Assembly: GCA_900111435.1 (NCBI GenBank)
Contig: FOIY01000001.1
Location: 372,001 to 436,000 of the forward strand
Length of the DNA stretch: 64,000 nt
Direction of reading: 5' to 3'
From: Ruminococcaceae bacterium KH2T8
GTDB lineage: Bacteria; Bacillota; Clostridia; Saccharofermentanales; Saccharofermentanaceae
Shown here: positions 17,083 through 26,487 of the stretch, piece by piece
Position numbering within the stretch: position 1 is the first letter of the stretch
Layout: every line of letters starts with the position of its first letter
Position numbers and translations under genes: made by a program
The notes under the pieces: generated by a model
Database searches by the model: none
What the model was told of the DNA's origin: nothing
The model's input: only the letters and a program-made list of their open reading frames with translations

Positions 17083-19242
17083 TTATAGTATCCCCATCTT
17101 ATTTTTGAATCTCAGTTCAAACATCATCTTTATGTTATCCATCAGTAAGTCTGCATCCTTACCGCCCTTTGCAAAGACTTCACCTACCGCATCGCAGCCT
17201 TCCTTCGCTATATGTGCATCGGTAAAGAGATTAGCAGCTCTAAGCTCCGGGATACCATGCTGTCTGGTACCGAAGAAATCACCGGGGCCTCTGAGCTCCA
17301 GATCCTTTTGAGCCAAAACAAATCCGTCTGTAGATTCGCACATCATCTTCATCCTGGTAAGCGCGAGCTCGCTCCTGGAGTTCGAAGCCAGTATACAGTA
17401 TGCCTGCTTATCTCCTCGTCCGATCCTTCCTCGAAGCTGATGAAGCGTCGAAAGACCAAACCGCTCGGCATCCATGACGATCATGAGATTGGCATTAGGA
17501 TTATTGACACCGACTTCTATGACCGTTGTCGAAATGAGGACCTTCGTCTCGCCGCTCAGAAATCTGTTCATTACGCTGAGTTTATCATCTTCCTTCATCG
17601 ATCCGTAAAGAACTTCACACTGATATCTGTCAGACAGACCCGATTCATCCAGTCGCTTCTTCATCTCGATAACGCTCACCGCAGGAGTCAGCTGCTCGGT
17701 TTCCTCTTCGCACATATCGTCTTCGAAGAACTCTTCGCTGTCCTCGTCGATCTTAGAGCAGACGATATAGGCCTGCTCACCCTGCTTGAGCTTTGCTTCC
17801 AGCGCTCTTACGAGGTCAGAACTCTCCGTTGTCTGCAGGAAATTGGTCTTTATCTCCTTTCGACCCGCGGGCTTTTGCCTGATGATACTTGTATCCATTT
17901 CACCGTAAAGGACCATCGCTAATGTCCTCGGAATGGGAGTCGCGGTCATAACAAGATTATGAACGCTGTTTATGCCGTCTTCCTCTTTATCCTTACGGCT
18001 TATGAGAAGCTTTTCTCTCTGCTTTACACCGAAACGGTGCTGCTCATCTGCTATCACGAGACCTAAGTCTGCGAATTCGATATCGTCGGATAGTACGGCA
18101 TGCGTACCTATGATCACCGAGGATGTATTCTCCTTAAGATTCTGCTTTATCTCTTTCTTGAGCGATGCCTTTGTCTTACCAAGCAGAAGTGCTACATTGA
18201 TACCGCTTCCTTCGAGGAGCTTTATCGCAGAATCGTAGTGTTGCTTCGCAAGAACCGACGTAGGAGCCAGAAGTACCGCCTGCTTACCCATTATCGCCGT
18301 CATAGCCATCGACAGTAATGCGACTGCAGTTTTACCCGAACCGACATCACCCTGAACTAATCTGTTCATGGGCTTATGTTTCATAAGATCAGCCTGGATC
18401 TCACGAAGCGCGTTTTTCTGATCACCTGTAAGTTCGAATCCGAGACCCGATGTTACCTTCTTCCATCTTTCGGCCTGCTCTTTGGACAGTCCGTGCGAAG
18501 ACGGAATGATCTCGGGAGCAACTTCATCTTCTCCTTCGGAATGCATGAAATACTTCATACCGATACCGAGGAGTATCAGCTCCTCATAAGCTATCCTCTT
18601 TCGCCCTTCATCGGCCTGTTTAAGGCTCTCGGGGAAGTGAACAAAGCGATACGCTTCAGAAGCGCACGGAAGCTTTTTATCGAGCACTATGGACGCAGGA
18701 ACGACATCGGGTATCTGCGACACTACGAGCTTTAAAGCGATACCGATCCATTTGGATAACTGCGCGGAAGTAAGTCCTGCCGTAAGAGGATATACGGGAC
18801 GTACCAGACTAATGTCCTTCTCGCCGTCTGCTTTCTCGACGAAAGGATTTACCATCTGAGGACGACCGCCGTAGATAGATACCGTTCCGTGAACGAAGAC
18901 CTTATCACCGCGGCTGAACTTGTTCATGAGATACGGAGAATTAAAGAACGACAGCTCCATCCTGCCCTCACCGTCACTTACATAGAAAGCTACGGGAGAT
19001 GTTCTCTTATAACCTTTCCTTGCGGGAACAGTCGTGATCTCTCCAACGAACGATAGATCCTCTCCTTCTTCGTATTCACATATCCTGCCGACGTTGCTCC
19101 AGTCGTTATAGCGGCGAGGAAGATAACTTATAAGATCATATACGGTCGTGATATCGAGCTTTGCAAGGCGCTTTTGAGCCTCGGGCCCGATACCGTATAT
19201 CATGTTAACGGGAGAGGATAATGTGACCTTCGTCTCAGCCAT
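17083..19242 (-). CDS. recG: ATP-dependent DNA helicase RecG
   Basis: The 719-residue protein has an N-terminal wedge/OB domain and superfamily 2 helicase motifs: Walker A QGDVGSGKTAVA, DEQH box (IADEQHRFG), TATPIPRTLA, and the C-terminal motif VI QLRGRIGRGDKQAYC, then the TRG region. It remodels stalled forks and branched DNA. Its ATG overlaps the nth stop by one base (TGATG), and rsmD follows directly. Confidence 0.98.
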   Translation of the reverse strand: MAETKVTLSSPVNMIYGIGPEAQKRLAKLDITTVYDLISYLPRRYNDWSNVGRICEYEEGEDLSFVGEITTVPARKGYKRTSPVAFYVSDGEGRMELSFFNSPYLMNKFSRGDKVFVHGTVSIYGGRPQMVNPFVEKADGEKDISLVRPVYPLTAGLTSAQLSKWIGIALKLVVSQIPDVVPASIVLDKKLPCASEAYRFVHFPESLKQADEGRKRIAYEELILLGIGMKYFMHSEGEDEVAPEIIPSSHGLSKEQAERWKKVTSGLGFELTGDQKNALREIQADLMKHKPMNRLVQGDVGSGKTAVALLSMAMTAIMGKQAVLLAPTSVLAKQHYDSAIKLLEGSGINVALLLGKTKASLKKEIKQNLKENTSSVIIGTHAVLSDDIEFADLGLVIADEQHRFGVKQREKLLISRKDKEEDGINSVHNLVMTATPIPRTLAMVLYGEMDTSIIRQKPAGRKEIKTNFLQTTESSDLVRALEAKLKQGEQAYIVCSKIDEDSEEFFEDDMCEEETEQLTPAVSVIEMKKRLDESGLSDRYQCEVLYGSMKEDDKLSVMNRFLSGETKVLISTTVIEVGVNNPNANLMIVMDAERFGLSTLHQLRGRIGRGDKQAYCILASNSRSELALTRMKMMCESTDGFVLAQKDLELRGPGDFFGTRQHGIPELRAANLFTDAHIAKEGCDAVGEVFAKGGKDADLLMDNIKMMFELRFKNKMGIL

Positions 19243-19877
19243 CAGATCTTCCTCCCGCAGATATTCATAAGAGGACAGATATCACACTTAGGTGCGCGCG
19301 CGATACAGTACGTCCTTCCTAAGTCTACCGCCATGTGTCCTAAACGTATCCATGAATCCTCGGGGAACACCTTGCAGCAATCAGCTTCGACCTTGAGCGG
19401 ATCATCGTTCTTTGTTATGCCGATGCGCTTCATGACGCGCTTACAGTGAGTATCAACGACAAGAGCCGGAGTTCCGTAGATCTCGCCTACTATCAGGTTA
19501 GCGATCTTCTTTCCGACACCCGGACACTTCATGAGCTTCGTAACATCATTAGGTACGACACGTCCCCATTCACCAACATACAACTTAGCGAAAGCAATGA
19601 CTGCCTTGGATTTCATCTTATGAAGTCCGCAGGGTCTAATGACCTCACCGATCTCCTCTTCGCTCGACGAAGCGATATCCGCCATATCGGGATACTTCGA
19701 AAAGAGATCTATGCATGTGAGATTGACCCTGACATCCGTACACTGAGCGGACAATATTCCCCTTATCGCAAGACGTTCAGGGGTATCGTTATCGAGTGTG
19801 CAGTCAGAATCCGGAAATGACTCATATAAAGTCTTAAGTACTTCCGAAGCCAGCTCTTTTTTTGAGATCTTCGCCAA
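19242..19877 (-). CDS. nth: Endonuclease III
   Basis: The 212-residue protein has the helix-hairpin-helix CPGVGKKIANLI with the catalytic Lys, the VDTH motif with the catalytic Asp, and the 4Fe-4S cluster motif C-x6-C-x2-C-x5-C (CIARAPKCDICPLMNIC). It removes oxidised pyrimidines and cuts abasic sites. I prefer the TTG start at 19877: it has AAAGGAG upstream, lies just after the histidine-kinase stop and gives the usual Nth length. The ATG at 19952 would overlap the kinase gene by 68 bases. Confidence 0.93.
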   Translation of the reverse strand: MAKISKKELASEVLKTLYESFPDSDCTLDNDTPERLAIRGILSAQCTDVRVNLTCIDLFSKYPDMADIASSSEEEIGEVIRPCGLHKMKSKAVIAFAKLYVGEWGRVVPNDVTKLMKCPGVGKKIANLIVGEIYGTPALVVDTHCKRVMKRIGITKNDDPLKVEADCCKVFPEDSWIRLGHMAVDLGRTYCIARAPKCDICPLMNICGRKI

Positions 19878-19884
19878 TTCTCCA

Positions 19885-21369
19885 TCACTCCTTTTCCGGA
19901 GGATAAGGGAATGAGAATATAAAGTCTGCTCCGCCGAGCTCAAGGCTTTCATCGAGCACTATAGTCTGACCGTGACCCTGAAGGATCTGCTTACAGATAT
20001 AAAGTCCGAGACCGAAACCCTCCTGCTTTCTGGAAGGATCTGTCTTATAAAAGCTCTCGAATACTCTGCTCCTCTTCTCCTTCTCAACGCCGGGACCGGA
20101 GTCAGCAACAGAGATCATCATCTTGCGATCCTTGTCATCACGAGAAGCGGTAACAACGATCTTTCCGCCGACGGGAGTAAACTTTATGGCGTTACTTACG
20201 ATGTTTACGATAACACGGCAAAGCTGCTGAGATTCGCCGTATACGGGAAGATCCCCCTCAGGAAGTACAGCCTTTGCTTCTATATCCTTTTCCTTGAGCT
20301 GAGGCTCGAGATTCATAAGGATATCCGTAACTACTTCGCGAAGATCGAATTCCTCCATTAGCTCAGGATCGATATGTGAAAGAGACGAAGCCTCTGTCAT
20401 GGATACGATGAGCTTACGAATGCGGTTTACTTCTTCCTTTATGAGGTTAAGATACTTCTCCTGCTGGTCGGCGGGGATAGTACCGTCGAGCATAGCCGTG
20501 ATAAATCCGTTGATGGATGTAAGCGGAGTCCTGATATCGTGAGCGATACTGGAGATAAAGATATTCCTGTCGCTCTCCTGGTTCTCGAGCTTCTCGATCA
20601 TACTGTTGACATTACGTGCCAGCTCCTGAAGATCGGCTGAGATTACGATGGAATTCATGTCATCGTAATTCGTGTACTTCTTATCAACTCTTGCGGAGAA
20701 GTCACCTTCACCTGCACGGCTCATGACTCTCGAGATATCCTTCATGGGTCTTATCATCAGCTGAGTAAAACCTATAAAGAGTGCGATGGCCGTTAAGAGT
20801 GCAACGCCTGACGGAAGCAGCGTAGTTGAGAAGAATTCACTTCTGGCCTCACTATAATCCGCCTGACCTGAAACGATGCAGAAGTAAGCTGTTCCCGGGA
20901 TAGCTGCGCAGGATCGTACATCAAAGAAATCCTCAGAGCTTCTCGTAGTAACATAGCCTACCCTGTCCGGATCTTCGATCTTACATACACTTAAAGTTTC
21001 AACGGAGAGGGCATCTGCCATCTCACCTGCAGCTTTCGAGCGGTTGTTATAAAGGATCGAACCAGACTCGTCGAGGATCGATATTTCGTTACCACCAAAT
21101 ACCGAAAGACCAATATAATTTTCAAGTTGCTCATCGATAAGCCCTGGCTCGCCGGACTCATCATTATAAGCACAAATAGATGCAATATCCCCGTCAGCCT
21201 GAGTACATAAAGCTTCGACATTCAGGATATTGTCGCTTATAGACTTACTTATGCAGCTTTGGTATGAAAGAAAAATAAGCACAGCAAAGATGATGACTGT
21301 GCCTATTATCAGAAACGTAGTCAGAAATACACCGAAGCTTGCCGATACGTTCTTGTTCTTATCGATCAT
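19885..21369 (-). CDS. Sensor histidine kinase of a two-component system
   Basis: The 494-residue protein has two membrane segments (about 16-38 and 183-203) with an extracytoplasmic sensor between them, a HAMP domain (about 205-260), the HisKA helix with H277 in IAHDIRTPL, and a catalytic domain with N box NIVSNAIKF, G1 DSGPGV and G2 GFGLGLYIC. All catalytic boxes are intact. It overlaps the response regulator stop by four bases (ATGA). The signal is unknown; its location in the division and wall cluster suggests an envelope cue, which is inference. Confidence 0.93.
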   Translation of the reverse strand: MIDKNKNVSASFGVFLTTFLIIGTVIIFAVLIFLSYQSCISKSISDNILNVEALCTQADGDIASICAYNDESGEPGLIDEQLENYIGLSVFGGNEISILDESGSILYNNRSKAAGEMADALSVETLSVCKIEDPDRVGYVTTRSSEDFFDVRSCAAIPGTAYFCIVSGQADYSEARSEFFSTTLLPSGVALLTAIALFIGFTQLMIRPMKDISRVMSRAGEGDFSARVDKKYTNYDDMNSIVISADLQELARNVNSMIEKLENQESDRNIFISSIAHDIRTPLTSINGFITAMLDGTIPADQQEKYLNLIKEEVNRIRKLIVSMTEASSLSHIDPELMEEFDLREVVTDILMNLEPQLKEKDIEAKAVLPEGDLPVYGESQQLCRVIVNIVSNAIKFTPVGGKIVVTASRDDKDRKMMISVADSGPGVEKEKRSRVFESFYKTDPSRKQEGFGLGLYICKQILQGHGQTIVLDESLELGGADFIFSFPYPPEKE

Positions 21370-22091
21370 TTGGTCTCGAACTTATAACCTTTGCTCCAAA
21401 CAGTCTTGATGCACCAGTTCTGCTCTCTGTCGGGATTCTCGATCTTCTCTCTGATACGCTTTACGTGTACATCGACAGTTCTCGACTCTCCGTAGAAATC
21501 ATAACCCCATACATTCTCGAGGAGCTGCTCACGAGTGAATACTCTGTTAGGATTACTTGCAAGGAAGAACAGAAGTTCAAGCTCCTTGGGAGGCATGTAG
21601 ATCTCCTTACCGTCAACGGTAACAACATACTTAACCTTATCAACGCTGAAGCCGGGATATGTGATGACCTCGGATCCCTCCTCAGGTGTAGAAGACTCAG
21701 CTACTACCTTCTTGTCCGTAGTCTCCGTCTTCTCATATCTTCTCATTACAGCCTTAACTCTTGCGAGGAGCTCCTTGGGCTCGAAAGGCTTCGCTACGTA
21801 ATCATCAGCACCGAGCTCGAATCCGACCACCTTATCTATGGTGTCAGTTCTTGCCGTGAGCATGATGATCGGAACATCAGAAATCTTTCTGATCTCACGG
21901 CAGATATCATTACCGTCCATGCCGGGAAGCATGAGATCAAGGATAACGATATCGGGATTAGCGATATTGAATGTAGCAAGAGCCTTGTCGCCCTGCATAC
22001 ATACGGATACCTGATAGCCTTCCTTCTCGAAGTAAAGCCTCAATACCTCGATGATACCAGCATCATCATCTACAAGTAGAACCTTTTTCAC
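21366..22091 (-). CDS. OmpR/PhoB-family response regulator
   Basis: The 241-residue protein has a receiver domain with the acidic pair VDDD (8-10), phosphoacceptor D52 in VILDLMLPGMDG, T79 in LTA and K101 in VAKPFEP, and a C-terminal winged helix ending with VDVHVKRIREKIE and VWSKGYKFE. A linker of about 30 residues (Thr/Glu/Val-rich) is longer than usual. It pairs with the kinase downstream. It starts 12 bases after nrdR. Confidence 0.95.
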   Translation of the reverse strand: MKKVLLVDDDAGIIEVLRLYFEKEGYQVSVCMQGDKALATFNIANPDIVILDLMLPGMDGNDICREIRKISDVPIIMLTARTDTIDKVVGFELGADDYVAKPFEPKELLARVKAVMRRYEKTETTDKKVVAESSTPEEGSEVITYPGFSVDKVKYVVTVDGKEIYMPPKELELLFFLASNPNRVFTREQLLENVWGYDFYGESRTVDVHVKRIREKIENPDREQNWCIKTVWSKGYKFETK

Positions 22092-22103
22092 TATAACGCC
22101 TCC

Positions 22104-22556
22104 CTAGTCCTTATTGATCTCTTCGATCTCTTTCGTAAAAGATTGTACGTCAGTAAAGTCTCTGTATACCGAAGCAAACCTTACGTAAGCTACTTTATCG
22201 AGATTACGGAGCCTTGTCATGACAAGCTCTCCGATCTCTGAAGTCGATATCTCGCCGTTCCTCTGTTCCTGTAGCTTTGACTCGACTTCATTAACTATTT
22301 TGATGAGATTCTCGTTGGATACGGGACGCTTGGAACAAGCTGAATTGAGTCCCTCAAGGAGCTTCTCTCTCGAGAAGTCCTGCCTCGTGCCATCCTTCTT
22401 TATGACCTTGAGGCTCAATCCTTCGACTCTCTCTATAGTTGAATAACGGTAACCGCAAGCTACACATTCGCGTCTGCGGCGGATCGATCTGCCTTCTTCA
22501 TTCGGCCTGGTATCAATTACCTTATCGTCGGTCTCCCCGCACTTGGGACATTTCAT
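22104..22556 (-). CDS. nrdR: Transcriptional repressor NrdR
   Basis: The 150-residue protein has a zinc ribbon (C3, C6, C31, C34) with the RRRRECVACGYRYSTIE motif, followed by an ATP-cone domain. It senses dATP and represses ribonucleotide reductase genes at NrdR boxes. Its place downstream of ftsZ joins division to dNTP control. Family length is exact. Confidence 0.97.
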   Translation of the reverse strand: MKCPKCGETDDKVIDTRPNEEGRSIRRRRECVACGYRYSTIERVEGLSLKVIKKDGTRQDFSREKLLEGLNSACSKRPVSNENLIKIVNEVESKLQEQRNGEISTSEIGELVMTRLRNLDKVAYVRFASVYRDFTDVQSFTKEIEEINKD

Positions 22557-22606
22557 AGCTGCAATTACCTGTTATTACTTAGATTATCTTCAGTTGTTAC
22601 TCTTTA

Positions 22607-24064
22607 TCAGTTCTCGTTATCTCTGCCGAACATGAACCAGGGCTTTGCCGACTTGGGCTGTTCGGGAGCGGGTGTTGCCTGAGGAGTTATATTAGCCTGA
22701 GGTCTGCCGCCCATCTGATTCTGAGGAGCGGGTGTTGCCTGAGGTGCCGGCTGTACAGGAGCCTGATAAGGAGGCTGCTGTGTCGGGATGGGTGCTGCTG
22801 CCTGAGGAATAGGCTGTGTCTGAGCAGGAGCAGGTGCAGGCTGAGGAGCGGGTGCAGGAGCAGGCTGTGGAGCTGCTGTTCTTGCATGAACCTGATTGAC
22901 CGAATCATCACCAAAGAGGAAACCGGGAGCTACCTGAGGTCTTACGGGCTGAGGTTCGGGTTCAGGCTGAACGTTCCTTGTTGCATATGCATTCCTGGGC
23001 TGTACGGGGGCCTGTGCTCTGGGAGCCTCACCTACGAGCTGAGGATTGTTTCTGGAAAGTACGGAAGTGCTTGCTCTGTGACCTGCACTTGCGTTTACGG
23101 AATTATCAAATCCGGAAGCGATAACGGTGATCATGATCTCATCTTCAAGAGATGTGTCGATAACTGCACCGACGATGATCTCAGCCTCGGGAGAAACTGC
23201 CTCTCTTACGAGCTTAGCAGCCATGTCGATCTCCTGGAGCTTCATGTTCCTTCCGCCTGTGAAGTTAACGATAACGCCGTTTGCGCCTTCGATAGTCGTA
23301 TCAAGGAGAGGAGAGTTGATAGCCTGCTTAACTGCTGCCGTAGCTCTGCCCTCACCGGAAGCACGGCCGATACCCATGTGGCATACGCCCGCCTTCGTCA
23401 TTACTCTTCTTACGTCAGCAAGGTCGAGGTTGATAAGTCCGGGGATAGCTACAAGATCGGAGATACCTGCAACACCAAACTTCAACACCTGATCTGCCAT
23501 ATTGAATGCATCCTCGAAAGATGTATCTTCATCAACAACTTCAAGGAGCTTATCGTTGGAAACTACTACGAGTGAATCAACGTACTTCTCGAGCTCTCTG
23601 ATTCCGCGCTCTGCGTTAGCAGCTCTTCTTGCGCCCTCGAATCCGAAAGGTCTTGTTACTACTGCAACAGTAAGGATACCGAGCTCCTGAGCGATCTGTG
23701 CAACTACGGGAGCAGCACCTGTACCGGTACCACCGCCCATACCGGCAGTGATGAAGAGCATATCCGTATTAGAGATAGCCTCTGCGATCTCGTCCTTAGA
23801 CTCTTCTGCTGCTCTTTCACCTACACTGGGATCAGCACCGCATCCGAGACCTCTTGTTACCTTCTCACCGATCTGGATCCTGATAGGAGCCTTAGATCTT
23901 GCCAATGCCTGATTATCGCTGTTGATCGAAATGAAATCGATACCCTGGACGCCGCTGTCGAGCATACGGTCAACGGCATTACAACCGCCTCCGCCGCAAC
24001 CGATAACCTTTATGGTTGCAAAATGTTCCTCGTCCAAAACAAAACCCCGTTTATTATCAGACAT
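22607..24064 (-). CDS. ftsZ: Cell division protein FtsZ with a long Pro/Gln/Ala-rich linker
   Basis: The 485-residue protein has the tubulin-like GTPase core: GCGGGGCNAVDRM, AGMGGGTGTGAAP, and the T7 loop NLDLADVRRVM. It polymerises into the Z ring. After about residue 330 it has a long disordered tail of roughly 145 residues rich in Pro, Gln and Ala, ending in KPWFMFGRDNEN, much longer than the linkers of most Firmicutes (total usually 350-420). The usual FxxR-type end motif is not clear; WFMFGR may take its place. It has its own promoter at 24112-24140. Confidence 0.97.
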   Translation of the reverse strand: MSDNKRGFVLDEEHFATIKVIGCGGGGCNAVDRMLDSGVQGIDFISINSDNQALARSKAPIRIQIGEKVTRGLGCGADPSVGERAAEESKDEIAEAISNTDMLFITAGMGGGTGTGAAPVVAQIAQELGILTVAVVTRPFGFEGARRAANAERGIRELEKYVDSLVVVSNDKLLEVVDEDTSFEDAFNMADQVLKFGVAGISDLVAIPGLINLDLADVRRVMTKAGVCHMGIGRASGEGRATAAVKQAINSPLLDTTIEGANGVIVNFTGGRNMKLQEIDMAAKLVREAVSPEAEIIVGAVIDTSLEDEIMITVIASGFDNSVNASAGHRASTSVLSRNNPQLVGEAPRAQAPVQPRNAYATRNVQPEPEPQPVRPQVAPGFLFGDDSVNQVHARTAAPQPAPAPAPQPAPAPAQTQPIPQAAAPIPTQQPPYQAPVQPAPQATPAPQNQMGGRPQANITPQATPAPEQPKSAKPWFMFGRDNEN

Positions 24065-24111
24065 TTCAGAATCCTCCAGTCATTAGTAGCTATATATAGT
24101 ACAACAATAGA

Positions 24112-24140
24112 ATTTTAACCTAAATATTGTATTGCTTCAA
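24112..24140 (-). promoter_or_regulatory. Promoter in front of ftsZ
   Basis: On the minus strand TTGAAG (24140-24135), 17 bases, TAAAAT (24117-24112). It lies in the 183-base AT-rich gap between ftsQ and ftsZ, with a predicted leader of about 40 bases and a GGAGGA ribosome site. Confidence 0.7.
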
Positions 24141-24247
24141 TACAAAAGTTACAGTTGTCCGTAATGATGTTAAACTTTTTTTCTAATTAATGCAAATCGT
24201 TAGATTTCGGTTATATTACGGTTCTGATACGTTTCTCCTGACACCTG

Positions 24248-25384
24248 TCAATAATCGTATTGTCCGTAGATGGGATCCTCGTCCGTCATGTCGAGAACGC
24301 CGTCGGGGAAGTCATTGAGCTTACCCTCCTGTATAACGAACATCAGCCAGTGCATATCATCCGATACCTTCTCCAGTTCTGACAGCTTTACGAGAAGCGT
24401 CGAACCGTTCGGAAGCGTTACCGTCATGAAGAAATAACCGCTCGGGACGAGCCTTATCTCCTGCACGCTCTCGAAGAAACTGTAGCCGTCGTCAAGGCTG
24501 TCGGCATCAGCATCGAGCACGGCTCCGAGTACTATGATCATCTTCTGGAACTGATAGTTATTCTCAAGGTCGATCTTCTCGCCTAATACTACGCGGTCGA
24601 GCTCAAGTCCGCAAAGAAGAGGATGAGCATCCTCGGAAGGCTGTGACGAGAACTCGAGTACAGTACCCTCGGCATCCACGGCAAAATATCCGTCAGGAGT
24701 CTTGATATATGCTATCTTCTGTCTCTCCTGAACGGTGATATGCACGGTGCTTGGGATCGTAAAAGTTATATCTATATCGTATATATACGGGTTATGCGCC
24801 TTGATAGATGATCTGTTGACGGCCAACACCTGAAATACGTGGTCGTTATAGTCAAGGCCCGTGATCTCCATCAGCCTCTCCTCGCTCAGCGCATGGTTTC
24901 CTTCGATGATGAAGTTATCGATCCTGAACATGGGATGGAAAGCGACCAGGATGCCGGCAGCCAGTATGACCAGGCCGATAAGAACAAGGATCGTAGTCTT
25001 AAAGGAGAGCGGGAAGTCATCAAGATAAGTCCTTTCCTTAAGAGGAGGAAGCTCCGATCTCTTCTTCAGGCGTTCTTCGCGCTTTGCCTTTCGCTCTGCT
25101 CTCTTCTTCGCCTTGATCTGCTCAAGATACTTCTCGGCAGCCTTCATGGCTTTCTCGCGTTCAGCGGCCCTTTGTGCCTTCTTATCTTCCTTCGTATCGT
25201 GAGAGCTTTCTTTCTTTACGGCCGGAGCCTTTTCGATCTCTTCTTCTGCATCGGAGCCTGAGGCAAAATCTTCCGCAGAGATCTCATCCGTATCCTTTTC
25301 TTCGGATACGGTCTCTGCTGTGTCCTCGACACTTTGTTCGTCTTCGTTCACACTGAAGAGATTGTCAAGCTCGTCATCATTCAT
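24248..25384 (-). CDS. ftsQ: Cell division protein FtsQ/DivIB
   Basis: The 378-residue protein has a long, highly charged cytoplasmic N-terminus (about 1-125, Glu-rich then Lys/Arg/Ala-rich coiled coil), one membrane segment (about 129-149) and an extracellular POTRA domain (FRIDNFIIEGNHALSEERL) with the FtsQ beta domain. It is a divisome scaffold with FtsL and FtsB. The ATG at 25384 overlaps the murG stop by four bases (ATGA); the longer frame to 25417 lies inside murG. The N-terminal region is longer than in typical DivIB. Confidence 0.9.
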   Translation of the reverse strand: MNDDELDNLFSVNEDEQSVEDTAETVSEEKDTDEISAEDFASGSDAEEEIEKAPAVKKESSHDTKEDKKAQRAAEREKAMKAAEKYLEQIKAKKRAERKAKREERLKKRSELPPLKERTYLDDFPLSFKTTILVLIGLVILAAGILVAFHPMFRIDNFIIEGNHALSEERLMEITGLDYNDHVFQVLAVNRSSIKAHNPYIYDIDITFTIPSTVHITVQERQKIAYIKTPDGYFAVDAEGTVLEFSSQPSEDAHPLLCGLELDRVVLGEKIDLENNYQFQKMIIVLGAVLDADADSLDDGYSFFESVQEIRLVPSGYFFMTVTLPNGSTLLVKLSELEKVSDDMHWLMFVIQEGKLNDFPDGVLDMTDEDPIYGQYDY

Positions 25385-26487
25385 TTTTTGACCAAGATAC
25401 CGTCTATCGCCTCGCATATCCTCTTATCACAGTCGAGAACTGCGAGAGTCTTTGCCTTCTCTCTGATAGCCTTTCTTTCTTCCCCGTTATCGAGGAGCTC
25501 GCGGAGCCTGCTCTTGAGCTTTCCGTCCGCGACATCCGCATCCGACATAAGGATGCACCCTCCGACCTTCTCGAAAGCCGAAGCATTGTAAGTCTGGTGA
25601 TCGTGCGCAGCATGGGGATACGGTACGAATACGGAACAGGAACCGATGGCTGCCGTCTCGGCACATGTAACGGCACCTGCTCTCGTGATGCAAACGTCGG
25701 CACCCGCAAGATAGTACTCGGGGTGATCTGTATATGTCATGATCTCGAGATTATCCGGGATCTTATCGACAGAGAGCTTGTCCGACTGCTGCTTTCCCGA
25801 GCTCAGGACGAACTTGACGTCCGCGAAATCGGGATCTGATGCAGCATCCAGGATAAAATCATTGATGGTCTTTGCACCGAGGCTTCCGCCCATCGCAAAC
25901 ACGAGCTTGCAGTCCGGGGAGATGCCGAGAGCATCTCTGCCCTTCTCTGCCGTACATCCGATGATCTGGCTTCGGATCGGATTACCGGAACATACAACCT
26001 TTCCTGCGCCCTTAAAGATAGCCTCCTGATCAGGAAATCCCGTCAGTACGAGCTTTGCCTTCCTGCCGAGCATCTTATTGGCTCTGCCGGGGAAAGCATT
26101 AGCTTCGTGGATTATTGTAGGGATGCCCTTCTTCTGCGCCGTCATAAGAAGCGGCGCGCATACATATCCACCCGTACCGATAACGGCATCAGGCTTGAAT
26201 TCATCGATTATAGACGCACATTGAGCCTTACCTCTGCTCAATGCTTTCGCTGCCCTGATCATCTTAAGACCGGGTTTCATGGGGAAGGGCTTTGCTTCGA
26301 TGAACTTCATCTCATAGCCGGCCTTGGGAACGAGCTCGCCCTCAAGACCTTCCTTACGACCCGTGAAGATGATCTTGCACGAATCACCCTTCGACATATA
26401 GTAATGGCGCAACGCATCGGCGATGGTTATGGCGGGATTTATATGTCCCGATGTACCGCCTCCGGTCACGATAAACTTATACTCCAT
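25381..26487 (-). CDS. murG: Undecaprenyldiphospho-muramoylpentapeptide N-acetylglucosaminyltransferase MurG
   Basis: The 368-residue GT28 protein has the N-terminal glycine loop VTGGGTSGHINPA, a second GGSLGA loop and the C-terminal RAGAVTCAETAAIG for UDP-GlcNAc binding. It converts lipid I to lipid II at the inner face of the membrane. It overlaps ftsW by 11 bases and ftsQ by four. Confidence 0.97.
   Translation of the reverse strand: MEYKFIVTGGGTSGHINPAITIADALRHYYMSKGDSCKIIFTGRKEGLEGELVPKAGYEMKFIEAKPFPMKPGLKMIRAAKALSRGKAQCASIIDEFKPDAVIGTGGYVCAPLLMTAQKKGIPTIIHEANAFPGRANKMLGRKAKLVLTGFPDQEAIFKGAGKVVCSGNPIRSQIIGCTAEKGRDALGISPDCKLVFAMGGSLGAKTINDFILDAASDPDFADVKFVLSSGKQQSDKLSVDKIPDNLEIMTYTDHPEYYLAGADVCITRAGAVTCAETAAIGSCSVFVPYPHAAHDHQTYNASAFEKVGGCILMSDADVADGKLKSRLRELLDNGEERKAIREKAKTLAVLDCDKRICEAIDGILVKK

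Noticed and set aside
19877-19952. Longer N-terminus of endonuclease III
   Set aside because: It overlaps the kinase gene by 68 bases, has no ribosome site and exceeds the family length. The TTG at 19877 fits better.
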